Assembly: GCF_030159255.1 (NCBI RefSeq)
Contig: NZ_BSCT01000018.1
Location: forward strand, 62,001 to 126,000
Direction: 5' to 3'
Source: Bradyrhizobium sp. SSBR45G
GTDB taxonomy: Bacteria; Pseudomonadota; Alphaproteobacteria; Rhizobiales; Xanthobacteraceae
DNA: 64,000 nucleotides
In this document: piece by piece, positions 41,520 through 49,726 of the stretch
How positions within the stretch are numbered: position 1 is the first letter of the stretch
Layout of the letters: each line of letters starts with the position of its first letter
Notes under the pieces: model-generated
The model's database searches: none
The model's input: only the letters and a program-made list of their open reading frames with translations
What the model was told of the DNA's origin: nothing
Position numbers and translations under genes: made by a program

Positions 41520-43630
41520 GCTGACGCCACCACCGCAGCCGGCGGCCGCTGCCGCCATTGCCACGCCACGATCGCCACCGCCAGCGCGAAGCCGAGCACG
41601 TCGCTATAGGGAAATTCGCCGAGCAGGCAGACCGAGGCGGCAAAGGACAGCAGGCGCTCGATCACAGTCATGCGCGTGAACAGGAAGCCGATCGCGACCA
41701 TGCCGAACAGCGCGATCGAGATCAGGGCCTTGACGGTCGCATAGGCGACCGCGCCATAGAAGCCGAGCTGCGCCTCCATCGGGTCGCCCGTCTGCAGCAT
41801 CAGCGCCGGCGAGTAAACGAAGATGAAGGGAATGACGTAGCCGGCGAGCGCAATGCGCATCGCCTCCCAGCCGATCTTGTCGGGGTTCTCCTTGGCGATC
41901 GGGGCTGCGGCCAATGCGGCCAGCGCCACCGGCGGCGAGAGGTCGGCCATGATGCCGTAGTAGAACGCGAACATGTGGCTCGCGATCAAGGGTACGCCGA
42001 GCTTGGCGAGCGCGGGGGCCGCGAGCGCCGCGGTGATGATGTAGGTCGGGATGGTCGGAATGCCCGTGCCGAGCAGGATCGACAGCAGCATCGTCATGAT
42101 CAGCGCCGCGAACAGGCTGGTCTTGCCGAGGCCAATCACCCAGCTGCCGAAGATCGAGCCGACGCCGGTCTGCGTCATCATGCCGATGATCACGCCGACG
42201 ATGGCGCAGGCCATGCCGACGGTGAGCGCCGACTTCGCGCTTTCGGCGAGCGAGTCGCGGCACGCATGCAAGGTCGCCATGCCGCCGCGCACGAAGCCGG
42301 TGACGACGACGAGCGCGACCACGACCGAGGCGACGGGCACGATCTGCAGCCCGTTGCGCGACAGCGCGCCGACGACGAGCGCCAGCCCGATCCAGAACAC
42401 GTAGCGCAACACCTGGTTCGAGAAACCCATCGTGATCGAGGTGCCCAGGATCAAGGCCACCGTGAGCGCGAGGCCCATCGATCCCGCATAGAGCGGCGTG
42501 AAGCCTTCGAACAGCATGTAGACCAGCGCGGCGAGCGGCAGGACGAGGTACCAGCGCGCGACCAGCGCCTTCCAGGCGCTCGGGATTTCCGACGGCTTCA
42601 TGCCGGTCAGGCCGTGCTTGCCGGCCTCCAGATGCACCATCCAGAAGGCAGAGGCGAAATAGAGGATGGCTGGAATGACCGCCGCCTTGACGATCACCGA
42701 GTAATCGACACCCAGGGTCTCGGCCATGATGAAGGCGACCGCGCCCATGACAGGCGGCATGATCTGGCCACCCATCGACGCCGTGGCCTCGACGCCGGCG
42801 GCGAAGGCGCGGCGGTAGCCGAACCTGATCATCAGCGGAATCGTGAACTGGCCGACGGTGACGACGTTGGCGACACCGGAGCCGGAGATCGTGCCCATCA
42901 TGCCCGAGGCGAACACCGCGACCTTGGCCGGACCGCCGCGGGTACGGCCGAACAGGCCGAGCGAGACGTCGGTGAACAGCTGGATCATGCCGGCATGTTC
43001 GAGGAACGAGCCGAACAGGATGAACAGGAAGATGTAGGTCGCCGAGACATAGATCGGCACGCCGTAGAAGCCCTCGGTGCCGAACGACAGATGCGTGATC
43101 ACCTGATCGAAATCATAGCCGCGATGATTGAGCGGCGCCGGCAGATACTGGCCGAAGAACCAGTACAGCAGGCAGGCGCCGCACATCAGCGGCAGCGCCA
43201 GCCCCATCAGCCGCCGCGTGCCCTCGAAGATCAGGACAGCCAGCAAGGTCCCGACCACGAGATCGACGCGGGTCGGATCGCCGTCACGCGCGATCAGATC
43301 GGCGTAGAAGATCCACTGGTAGAGGCCACAGAGGAAACCGATGGCACCGATGGCCCAGCCGGCGATGCGCCCGGCATCGGTCTTGGCCGTGAAATTGCCG
43401 ATCAGGCCGAAGGTCAGGAGCAGCAGAAAGCCGACATGGACGCCGCGCACGACCTGGCTCGGCAGATAGTTGAATGCCGCGACATAGAGCTGGAACACCG
43501 CGAAGGCGAGACCGATGCCGTAGGCGAGATAGCCCCAGCGGCCGGGACCGAAGCCTTCGGGAAAGCCGTGCTCGAAATTGTCGAACTCGACCTTCACAGG
43601 CGTTTCCATGTTCACGGCTTCGATCGTCAT
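41516..43630 (-). CDS. TRAP transporter fused permease, 4TM/12TM type
   Basis: The inner-membrane part of a TAXI-type TRAP uptake system driven by an ion gradient. The 704-residue protein fuses the small four-helix (DctQ-like) part, about residues 20-165, to the large DctM-like part (about 180-690). The DctM-like signatures FGSFLEHAGMIQLF, GMMGTISGSGVANVVTVGQF and AYGIMADLSPPVALAALAAA-type segments are visible (the last reads YYGIMADLSPPVALAALA). GGGGGGAAC precedes the ATG. It lies 139 bases downstream of the binding-protein gene and overlaps DUF1850. The usual TAXI substrates are organic or amino acids; specificity is unresolved. Confidence 0.93.
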   Translation of the reverse strand: MTIEAVNMETPVKVEFDNFEHGFPEGFGPGRWGYLAYGIGLAFAVFQLYVAAFNYLPSQVVRGVHVGFLLLLTFGLIGNFTAKTDAGRIAGWAIGAIGFLCGLYQWIFYADLIARDGDPTRVDLVVGTLLAVLIFEGTRRLMGLALPLMCGACLLYWFFGQYLPAPLNHRGYDFDQVITHLSFGTEGFYGVPIYVSATYIFLFILFGSFLEHAGMIQLFTDVSLGLFGRTRGGPAKVAVFASGMMGTISGSGVANVVTVGQFTIPLMIRFGYRRAFAAGVEATASMGGQIMPPVMGAVAFIMAETLGVDYSVIVKAAVIPAILYFASAFWMVHLEAGKHGLTGMKPSEIPSAWKALVARWYLVLPLAALVYMLFEGFTPLYAGSMGLALTVALILGTSITMGFSNQVLRYVFWIGLALVVGALSRNGLQIVPVASVVVALVVVTGFVRGGMATLHACRDSLAESAKSALTVGMACAIVGVIIGMMTQTGVGSIFGSWVIGLGKTSLFAALIMTMLLSILLGTGIPTIPTYIITAALAAPALAKLGVPLIASHMFAFYYGIMADLSPPVALAALAAAPIAKENPDKIGWEAMRIALAGYVIPFIFVYSPALMLQTGDPMEAQLGFYGAVAYATVKALISIALFGMVAIGFLFTRMTVIERLLSFAASVCLLGEFPYSDVLGFALAVAIVAWQWRQRPPAAVVASA

Positions 43631-43769
43631 GTTCCCCCCAGCGCAGCCCCATCAGGCGCTGCCGACGATGCCCGCAACCACCTGAAACGATAAGACCGCG
43701 CGGGAGAGTCTCCCGCGCAGCCGATGGCGAATGATCAACCCCGCGATCCGAGCGAGGCAGGCAGCGCCC

Positions 43770-44732
43770 CTACTTGATGACGCCCTTTTCCTTGTAGTAG
43801 CGGATGGCGCCCGGATGCAGCGGCACCGGACTGTCCTGCGCCGCCGTCTCCAGCTTGATCTCCTTGCCGGCCGCGTGCGCATTGGCGAGCTCCGGCAGCG
43901 AGTCGAAGATCAGCTTGGTCATCTGGTAGGCGAGATCGTCTGACACCGCCGAGCTGGTGACGAGGTAGTTGATCACGGCCGCGGTCGGCACGTCCTTGTC
44001 CTGGCCGGTATAGGTGTTGGCCGGGATGGTCGCCGCTACGAAGGGAGGGCCGATCTTGTCGACCACCTCCTTCGGCACCGACACCACCGTGATCGGCGAC
44101 GAGGTCGACAGATCCTTCAGCGAGGCGACGCCGAGGCCGGCCGATTGCAAGGTGGCGCCGAGTTGGCGGTTCTTCATCAGGTCGACGGATTCGGCGAACG
44201 GCAGATACTCCACCTTGCCGAGGTCCTTGTAGCTCATGCCGGCGGCCGCGAGGATCGCCCGCGAGTTCAGCTCGGTGCCGGACTTCGGCGCGCCGACCGA
44301 CAGGCTCTTGCCCTTCAGGTCCGCCAGCGTCTTGATGCCGGACTCGGCGGTCGCGACGATCTGGATGTAGTTCGGATAGATCGCGCCGAGCGTGCGCAGC
44401 TTGTCGAGCTTGGTCTTGAAGCCGGCCTCTTCCTCGCCGTTCCAGGCCGATTTGAGGGAGTCGCCGAGCGCGAAGGCGAGCTCGCCACGGCCCTGCTGCA
44501 GCAGGATCAGGTTCTCGACCGAGGCCTTGGTCGCCTGCACCTGGGTCTTCACGTTCGGGATCTTGTCGCCGTAGATCTTCCCGATCGCGACGCCGAGCGG
44601 GTAATAGACGCCCGAGGTGCCGCCGGTCAGCACGTTGATGAAGCTTTGCGCCTGCGCCGCGGGAGCCGCGAGCAGGCAGCCGGCGGCCAGAACCAAACCG
44701 GTTGCAGTGCCAAAGAATTTCGAGAAACGCAT
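43770..44732 (-). CDS. TAXI-family TRAP solute-binding protein
   Basis: The periplasmic receptor of the fused TRAP permease downstream. It has 320 residues: a signal peptide (about 1-28, ending PAAQAQ), then the family opening SFINVLTGGTSGVYYPLGVA and the segments QATKASVENLILLQQGRGEL, KSLSVGAPKSGTELNSRAIL and PANTYTGQDKDVPTAAV. GGGAGGA lies 4 bases before ATG 44732. It is the first gene of a four-gene operon (receptor, permease, DUF1850, SDR). No regulator is adjacent. Confidence 0.93.
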   Translation of the reverse strand: MRFSKFFGTATGLVLAAGCLLAAPAAQAQSFINVLTGGTSGVYYPLGVAIGKIYGDKIPNVKTQVQATKASVENLILLQQGRGELAFALGDSLKSAWNGEEEAGFKTKLDKLRTLGAIYPNYIQIVATAESGIKTLADLKGKSLSVGAPKSGTELNSRAILAAAGMSYKDLGKVEYLPFAESVDLMKNRQLGATLQSAGLGVASLKDLSTSSPITVVSVPKEVVDKIGPPFVAATIPANTYTGQDKDVPTAAVINYLVTSSAVSDDLAYQMTKLIFDSLPELANAHAAGKEIKLETAAQDSPVPLHPGAIRYYKEKGVIK

Positions 44733-44966
44733 GGGTCCTCCCATTGATTTTGCCGGCAAATTGGACGGATGCGGGCGCGGGGTCAACCCATCCGAAAGAC
44801 GGCCAAGAAAGACCACGAGGAAAGGCGGCCAAGCCGGCTTTGTCCGGCCGAGTGACGCGACCGGAACCGGCAGGCCCGAGCTTCAACTCTGCATTGACGG
44901 CTGCCAGGGCTTCATCGGCAGATGATCATTCCTCCCGACGACGACGGGCCGATACATCCTCCCAGC

Positions 44967-45443
44967 TCATTGGAAGGTCATGTCGAGGCATTTGGAGATG
45001 TCCGAGCCAAGCCCGGAGGAGATCGTGATGCAGCCACGCACCTTCTGCTGGGTCGTGTCCGCCACCCAGATCGAGTAGCCGCCATTGCCGAAGAAGGAAT
45101 TGGTGTTCGCCGGCTCGGTCTCGGTGGCATCGAACTCGTATTTCGAATCGGTATCGAACACCCGCGGCTTCCTGGTGCAGCCGCCGTCGGTCTGGACGTT
45201 GATGACCTCCTTGTTGTCCCGGGTCAGCGACAGCGAGACCTGGCAGCGGAAATATTCGGAGGTCTTGACGTTGAAGAGGTAGGCGTAGGACTTGCAGACG
45301 GCTGTGTTGAGCTTGCCGGCGGAGAGACCGCGGCTGCAGGCAATGCGCTGGTTGTTGGACAGCTTGAAGTCGTCGGCCCGGGCGGATGCCAACGTCACCA
45401 GCGACAACGCCGCAACCCAACCGATCTTCGTGACGAGGCTCAT
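44967..45443 (-). CDS. Secreted cysteine-containing hypothetical protein
   Basis: A 158-residue exported protein not recognised. The signal peptide is about 1-23 (ending ASARAD), followed by a domain with several cysteines (IACSRGLS, TAVCKSYAYL, FRCQVSLSLTRD, GGCTRKPR, RGCITISSG, KCLDMTFQ), an even number compatible with three disulfides. Such stable small periplasmic proteins often bind partners, but no function is claimed. An ATG at 45443 with GGGG upstream is preferred; an ATG at 45452 is possible. It is monocistronic. Confidence 0.7.
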   Translation of the reverse strand: MSLVTKIGWVAALSLVTLASARADDFKLSNNQRIACSRGLSAGKLNTAVCKSYAYLFNVKTSEYFRCQVSLSLTRDNKEVINVQTDGGCTRKPRVFDTDSKYEFDATETEPANTNSFFGNGGYSIWVADTTQQKVRGCITISSGLGSDISKCLDMTFQ

Positions 45444-45633
45444 CCGAATCATCCCCAAAGTGATTTATTGACCTATGTTTCTAGACCACGCTGCACGATA
45501 ATCGCGAGATCGGGAATGGAAAATCCGGAAACGTTCACGGGACGCTGCGACTGGACAAGGTTGACGTCAGGACAGCGTTCGCGATTTGTTCAAGTCGCCG
45601 ATGCCAGACCTCGGTGAATGGGTGGAGGAGGAC

Positions 45634-45936
45634 ATGAAGAGGCCGCTTCTGAAGATTTGCATTGCCGTCGGAACGCTGTGTGCGCTGACCAGCGTGACGC
45701 AGGCCGCCCCACCGGAGCCGTGGGAGCTGAAGCCCGACACCGGCTACGCCTACGGCAAGGACGGCAAGACGCTCGCCTACAAGATGGGCACCAAGAACGC
45801 CGACATGCTGCTGAAGGGCGCCAAGAAGGTCCCGAAAGGCACGCTGTTCTTCGTCGGCCAGAACGGCCAGCTCTATATCCGGACGGGCCCCTATCTCGAG
45901 GGCGACGGCAGCTTCTCGTTCGGCGCCGATGATTGA
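45634..45936 (+). CDS. Small secreted hypothetical protein
   Basis: A 100-residue protein with a signal peptide (MKRPLLKICIAVGTLCALTS, ending VTQAA). The mature part of about 77 residues is rich in Lys and Gly (YGKDGKTLAYKMGTKNADML, then LKGAKKVPKGTLFFVGQNGQ) and ends FSFGADD. No family is recognised. ATG 45634 is decided by GGAGGAGG just upstream; the frame opens earlier at 45586 without signal character. It is divergent from the Cys-rich secreted protein and followed by a repeat. Confidence 0.7.
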   Translation: MKRPLLKICIAVGTLCALTSVTQAAPPEPWELKPDTGYAYGKDGKTLAYKMGTKNADMLLKGAKKVPKGTLFFVGQNGQLYIRTGPYLEGDGSFSFGADD

Positions 45937-45954
45937 TCTCGCTACGTCGACGGT

Positions 45955-46107
45955 GTCGTCCCTGCGAAAGCAGGGACCCATAACCACCGTCCTCGATTTT
46001 CGAACTTGCTGGAGCTACGATCTCCGTCATCACGACGGCTTGTGGCTATGGGTCCCGGGTCAGCGCCCTCGCGTCGCGATGCGACGCCAGGGCTTGCCCG
46101 GGACGAC
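45955..46107. repeat. Intergenic inverted repeat, GTCGTCCCGGC family, copy 2
   Basis: Arms GTCGTCCC (45955-45962) and GGGACGAC (46100-46107) enclose a tag GGGACCCATAACCACCGT that is shared almost exactly with the copy at 34306-34431, and its complement CTATGGGTCCCGGG. The middle differs from copy 1. It lies between convergent genes, as expected for a terminator-like repeat. Confidence 0.75.
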
Positions 46108-46145
46108 AGTTGAATGTGCGGCCGGGATCGTGCCTGTCGAACACC

Positions 46146-47327
46146 TCAGAACGCCGCCGCCAGCTCCTTGGCGCCGGGCAGGCTGCTCAGCGAATCCATC
46201 CTGGCATCGGTGACCGCGAGCAGCTTCGCCACGGTGTTGTGGCGCACGGCGACGGGATTGCGCTCGTAGCCGCCGCGCTGGAAGAAGTTGGCGGTCGGCA
46301 CCTGGTCGCGCATCTCGAGCGGCATCGTCACCATGTCGAAGCCGGTGCCGTCGCCGGTCAGGTTCATCATCTCGAGCTCGGCGGCCGACAGCGGCCGCGT
46401 GTAGCCCTTGGTGCGTGCGAACAGCACCGAGGTGAGCAGCTTGTGGGTCTGCAGCATCGGCCCGACGTCGATGTCGAGCACCATCGCATGCATGGCCCAG
46501 CCCTGCTGCGTGTTGCCGATCTTCTCATGCGCCGACCAGTCGTCCGGCACCGAGCGCGCGATCGCGACCATTTTCTTCAGCACCGCGAGCTTGTGCTCCA
46601 TCGCGCCGCGCGCCGGCCCTGACGTCTGCGCCACCCGCTCGCCGAGCAGCCGGATGAACAGCGGGCCCTGCTCTGCCAGCAGTTCGACGCTGTTGGTGGT
46701 CAGGAGCTGATTGTAGCCGATCGCCGTCGAGATCGCGCGATTGCCCTTGAAGCCCGATTGCGAGTCGTGGCGGCCGTTGCCGCCGGTCTCGAACGCATAG
46801 ACGCGCACCGCCTGCTCGCGCGTCAACCCCGCGGCGGCGGCGAACCGGGCATAGGCGCGCTTGAAATCGATGTCGTTGGCGGGGCGCTGCGGCGACCATT
46901 GGAAATGCTCCTGCGCCGCCTTGAGCAGATCGGCGACCACCGGAATGTATTTGCGCTCGCGCGGCTCGCCTTCGGGCTCCGGCTCGGGATTCACCGGCCG
47001 CTTCGGCCCGTTATAGACCGGCGGCTGCTCCAGCACGTAGTCGTCGAGCCCGATCGGCTGGCGGTCGCGGCGCTTGGCATTGCGCACCCGGCGCTTGTCG
47101 GAGATCGCCTTCCAATAGGCGCCCGCCTCCTGGTCGAACTCGGCGCGGGCCTGCTGATACTCGGCGAGCCGGCGCTGGTACTCCGCGATCGCCGCCGGCG
47201 AGGCCATCTGGGCCAAGGCGTCGCGCGGGGCCGCGGCCGCGCCGGGTTCCCCGGCCAGCAATGGCGATGCGCCCGCGACAGCGCAGGCGAGAATCAGGGC
47301 AAGCATGCGAATCGGCTGATGCAGCAT
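46146..47327 (-). CDS. Exported protein with lysozyme/transglycosylase-like core
   Basis: A 393-residue exported protein, signal peptide about 1-25. A charged helical linker (IAEYQRRLAEYQQARAEFDQ) and a Pro-rich stretch (NPEPEPEGEPRERK) precede a domain at about 150-330. Its VYAFETGGNGRHDSQSG, then AISTAIGYNQLLTTNSVELL, resembles the Glu...Gly-Tyr-x-Gln arrangement of SLT-type lytic transglycosylases, with Glu in AFETGG the candidate acid. The match is distant, so peptidoglycan cleavage is only a hypothesis. AAGGGCGGC precedes ATG 47327. The Nudix gene ends 26 bases upstream on the same strand, so the two may be cotranscribed. Confidence 0.65.
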   Translation of the reverse strand: MLHQPIRMLALILACAVAGASPLLAGEPGAAAAPRDALAQMASPAAIAEYQRRLAEYQQARAEFDQEAGAYWKAISDKRRVRNAKRRDRQPIGLDDYVLEQPPVYNGPKRPVNPEPEPEGEPRERKYIPVVADLLKAAQEHFQWSPQRPANDIDFKRAYARFAAAAGLTREQAVRVYAFETGGNGRHDSQSGFKGNRAISTAIGYNQLLTTNSVELLAEQGPLFIRLLGERVAQTSGPARGAMEHKLAVLKKMVAIARSVPDDWSAHEKIGNTQQGWAMHAMVLDIDVGPMLQTHKLLTSVLFARTKGYTRPLSAAELEMMNLTGDGTGFDMVTMPLEMRDQVPTANFFQRGGYERNPVAVRHNTVAKLLAVTDARMDSLSSLPGAKELAAAF

Positions 47328-47352
47328 GCCGCCCTTGTAGCCGAAACGGCGG

Positions 47353-47982
47353 CTACTTCCAGGCAAACACCGGCTGTTCCAGGTCGTGGACGCGGGTGTC
47401 GCGGCCGGCCAGCACCTCGCGGAACTGATAGATCAGGGCGGCGGTGGGCGCGTGGATGAGGCCCTCGCGGGCATGAAAGCGAATCACGCGCCGCGCACTT
47501 TCAGGGATGACGGTGAAGTCGAACGCCTCATCCGCCATGATGACATCGAGGCCGATCCTGTGCACCGAGGCGACTTCGTCCGGATTCGGCCGGAGCGTGC
47601 GGCCATTGGCCGCCCAGACGATGATGGGGGTAATCAGATAGCCGGACCGTGTCGGGTAATCGTCGAGCTGGCCAAGCACGGCGTCCGGCGCGAGGACGAG
47701 CCCGAGCTCTTCCGCCAGCTCGCGCAGGGCAGCCTCGACGGGGGTCTCGGCGGCATCGCAGCGTCCCCCCGGCAGCGCCCATTGGCCGCCGTGGCTGCGC
47801 AGGCTCGCCGCACGCAGGGTCAGCAGCAGCGCCGTTGCATCGGTGTGAGGCTGCGGGGCCAGCGCGATGACCACCGCCGCGCGTTTCAGCGACAACATCG
47901 GCGCCGCCGCATCGAGGCGCACGAAGCCGGCGCAGCAGCTTTCGATTTTCCGCCTTGTGGCATCGTCGAACGGCATGGGCAT
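47353..47982 (-). CDS. Nudix hydrolase, probable CoA pyrophosphatase (NudL type)
   Basis: A 209-residue cytoplasmic Nudix protein. The Nudix box is complete: GGRCDAAETPVEAALRELAE followed by ELGL, which fits GX5EX7REUXEEXGU. Before it, LLLTLRAASLRSHGGQWALP is the NudL/UPF0035 motif that distinguishes CoA and acyl-CoA pyrophosphatases. It would hydrolyse CoA or its oxidised forms. Start codons at 47982 and 47976 are both ATG; the longer is used. It precedes the lysozyme-like gene by 25 bases on the same strand. Confidence 0.87.
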   Translation of the reverse strand: MPMPFDDATRRKIESCCAGFVRLDAAAPMLSLKRAAVVIALAPQPHTDATALLLTLRAASLRSHGGQWALPGGRCDAAETPVEAALRELAEELGLVLAPDAVLGQLDDYPTRSGYLITPIIVWAANGRTLRPNPDEVASVHRIGLDVIMADEAFDFTVIPESARRVIRFHAREGLIHAPTAALIYQFREVLAGRDTRVHDLEQPVFAWK

Positions 47983-48062
47983 GCAGCTTGACTACACCAG
48001 CCCTACGACGGATGAAACGGCCATGTGCCGGCGTGCGGCACCGCCTTTGAAGGATCGCACAC

Positions 48063-48485
48063 ATGACGAAGTCAGCCGCGGCGAGAATGAAGTCCGACGG
48101 CTGGGAGATCGTCGACACCTCGGGCTTCCTGCATCTGATCGGCCCGCTGTGGCAGCGGGTGGTCGATGGCGTCCACGAATACGCGATTCAGACCGAGGAC
48201 AAGCATCACAATCGCCGCGGCCTGGTCCAGGGCGGCGTGATCATGACCTTGGCCGACCGCAGCTGTGGCATGACCGCCCGCTTTGCCGCCGGCAAGGAGC
48301 ACATGGCGACCATCCAATTCGACACGCATTTCGTCGAGGCGGGCAAGATCGGCGAGATGCTGGTGTCGCGGCCGCATGTGGTGCGGATCACCCGCAGCCT
48401 GGTGTTCATCACCACCGAGGTGACGGCCGGGACCCGCGTGATCGCGATGGCCTCGGGCGTGTTCAAGATCTTGAAGAGCGAGTGA
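48063..48485 (+). CDS. PaaI-family hot-dog thioesterase
   Basis: A 140-residue single hot-dog domain. The active-site region is GLVQGGVIMTLADRSCGMTA, where the usual HGG of PaaI-type enzymes is replaced by QGG, with the helix Asp retained in ADRS. The EYAIQTEDKHHNRRG segment precedes it and a FDTHFVEAGKIGEML strand follows. It should hydrolyse an aryl- or acyl-CoA. AAGGA lies 9 bases before the ATG. Divergent from the Nudix gene and followed by a large repeat. Confidence 0.83.
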   Translation: MTKSAAARMKSDGWEIVDTSGFLHLIGPLWQRVVDGVHEYAIQTEDKHHNRRGLVQGGVIMTLADRSCGMTARFAAGKEHMATIQFDTHFVEAGKIGEMLVSRPHVVRITRSLVFITTEVTAGTRVIAMASGVFKILKSE

Positions 48486-48503
48486 GGGTCCTACTGTTGA
48501 AGC

Positions 48504-48653
48504 CGTCATTGCGAGGAGCCAACGGGTCCGCGCAAAGCGCGGCCCGATGACAGGCTCCGCGACGAAGCAATCCAGAGTCCCGACCCGGCCCTGGATTGCT
48601 TCCGCCTTCGCCCTGCGGGCTTCGGCGGACACGTCGCTGCGCTCGCAATGACG
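48504..48653. repeat. 150-bp intergenic repeat, copy A (CGTCATTGCGAG family)
   Basis: Ends CGTCATTGCGAG and CTCGCAATGACG are perfect inverted complements, and internal GAAGCAATCCA/TGGATTGCTTC form a second nested dyad. The first 72 bases are identical to copy B at 52042-52192 in the same orientation. Such two-arm elements are common intergenic repeats in Bradyrhizobium. Confidence 0.85.
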
Positions 48654-48714
48654 CGCTGAGAGAGCTATCGTACCCACCCCACCTGCGGGTGGTGGTGGTT
48701 GAAATGAGGCACGA

Positions 48715-49725
48715 ATGCAATATCGCCAGCTCGGCCGCTCCGGCCTGAAAGTGTCGCCGATCTGCCTGGGCACGATGATGTTCGGCGGCCCGACCGACGA
48801 AGCCACGTCGGGGCGCATCATCGCCAAGGCACGCGACGCGGGCATCAATTTCATCGACACGGCGGACGCCTACAACAAGGGCGCCTCGGAAGAGGTGGTG
48901 GGCCGCGCGATCGCCGGGGAGCGCGACCGCTGGATCGTCGCGACCAAGCTCGCCAATCCGATGGGCGAGGATCCCAACCGCGCCGGCCTGTCGCGGCGCT
49001 GGGTGCTGCAGGCCGCCGACGAAAGCCTGAAACGGCTCGGCACCGGCCACATCGACATCTACTACCTTCACAAGGAGGATCATGCGACGCCGCTGGAAGA
49101 GACCGTGCGCGCGATCGGCGACCTCCTGCGCGCCGGCAAGATCCGCTATTTCGGCGTCTCCAACTACCGCGCCTGGCGCGTCGCCGAGATCTGCAATCTC
49201 TGCGACGGGATGGGCATCGACCGTCCCGTGGTCAGCCAGCCCTATTACAACGCGATGAACCGGATGCCCGAGGTCGAGCATCTGCCGGCCTGCGGCTATT
49301 ACGGCCTCGGCGTCGTGCCCTACAGCCCGCTGGCACGCGGTGTGCTGACCGCCAAATACAGCTCCGATGCACCGCCCGACAAGGAGACGCGCGCCGGCCG
49401 CAACGACACACGGATGATGCAGACCGAGTGGCGGCCGGAGTCGTTGAAGCTGGCGCAGGAGATCAAGCGTCACGCGGAAACCAAGGGATTTGCGCCCGGC
49501 CAGTTCGCGGTGGCCTGGGTGCTGAACTCGGCCTTCATCAGCTCGGTCATCGCCGGTCCCCGCACCGAGGCGCAGTGGGACGATTATATCCATGCGCTGG
49601 ACTATCCCTTTGCCGCTGACGACGAGGCGCTGATCGACCGGCTGGTCGTCACCGGACACGCCTCCACTCCCGGCTACAATGACCCGGCCTACCCGATCGA
49701 AGGCCGCAGGCCGCGGGTGGGCTGA
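48715..49725 (+). CDS. Aldo/keto reductase
   Basis: A 336-residue NADPH-dependent oxidoreductase with a TIM-barrel fold. All four catalytic residues are present: Asp48 and Tyr53 (FIDTADAYNKG), Lys78 (WIVATKLANP) and His119 (IDIYYLHKEDHATP). The cofactor segment includes KGFAPGQFAVAWVLNSAFIS and SVIAGPRTEAQWDDYI. GAGG lies 7 bases upstream of the ATG. One base separates it from the next gene, so the two form an operon. Substrate unknown. Confidence 0.92.
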   Translation: MQYRQLGRSGLKVSPICLGTMMFGGPTDEATSGRIIAKARDAGINFIDTADAYNKGASEEVVGRAIAGERDRWIVATKLANPMGEDPNRAGLSRRWVLQAADESLKRLGTGHIDIYYLHKEDHATPLEETVRAIGDLLRAGKIRYFGVSNYRAWRVAEICNLCDGMGIDRPVVSQPYYNAMNRMPEVEHLPACGYYGLGVVPYSPLARGVLTAKYSSDAPPDKETRAGRNDTRMMQTEWRPESLKLAQEIKRHAETKGFAPGQFAVAWVLNSAFISSVIAGPRTEAQWDDYIHALDYPFAADDEALIDRLVVTGHASTPGYNDPAYPIEGRRPRVG

Positions 49726-49726
49726 C

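Noticed and set aside
41558..43693. A 711-codon open frame antisense to the TRAP permease
   Set aside because: Composition is a by-product of GC-rich third positions in the permease; no ribosome site or domain supports it.
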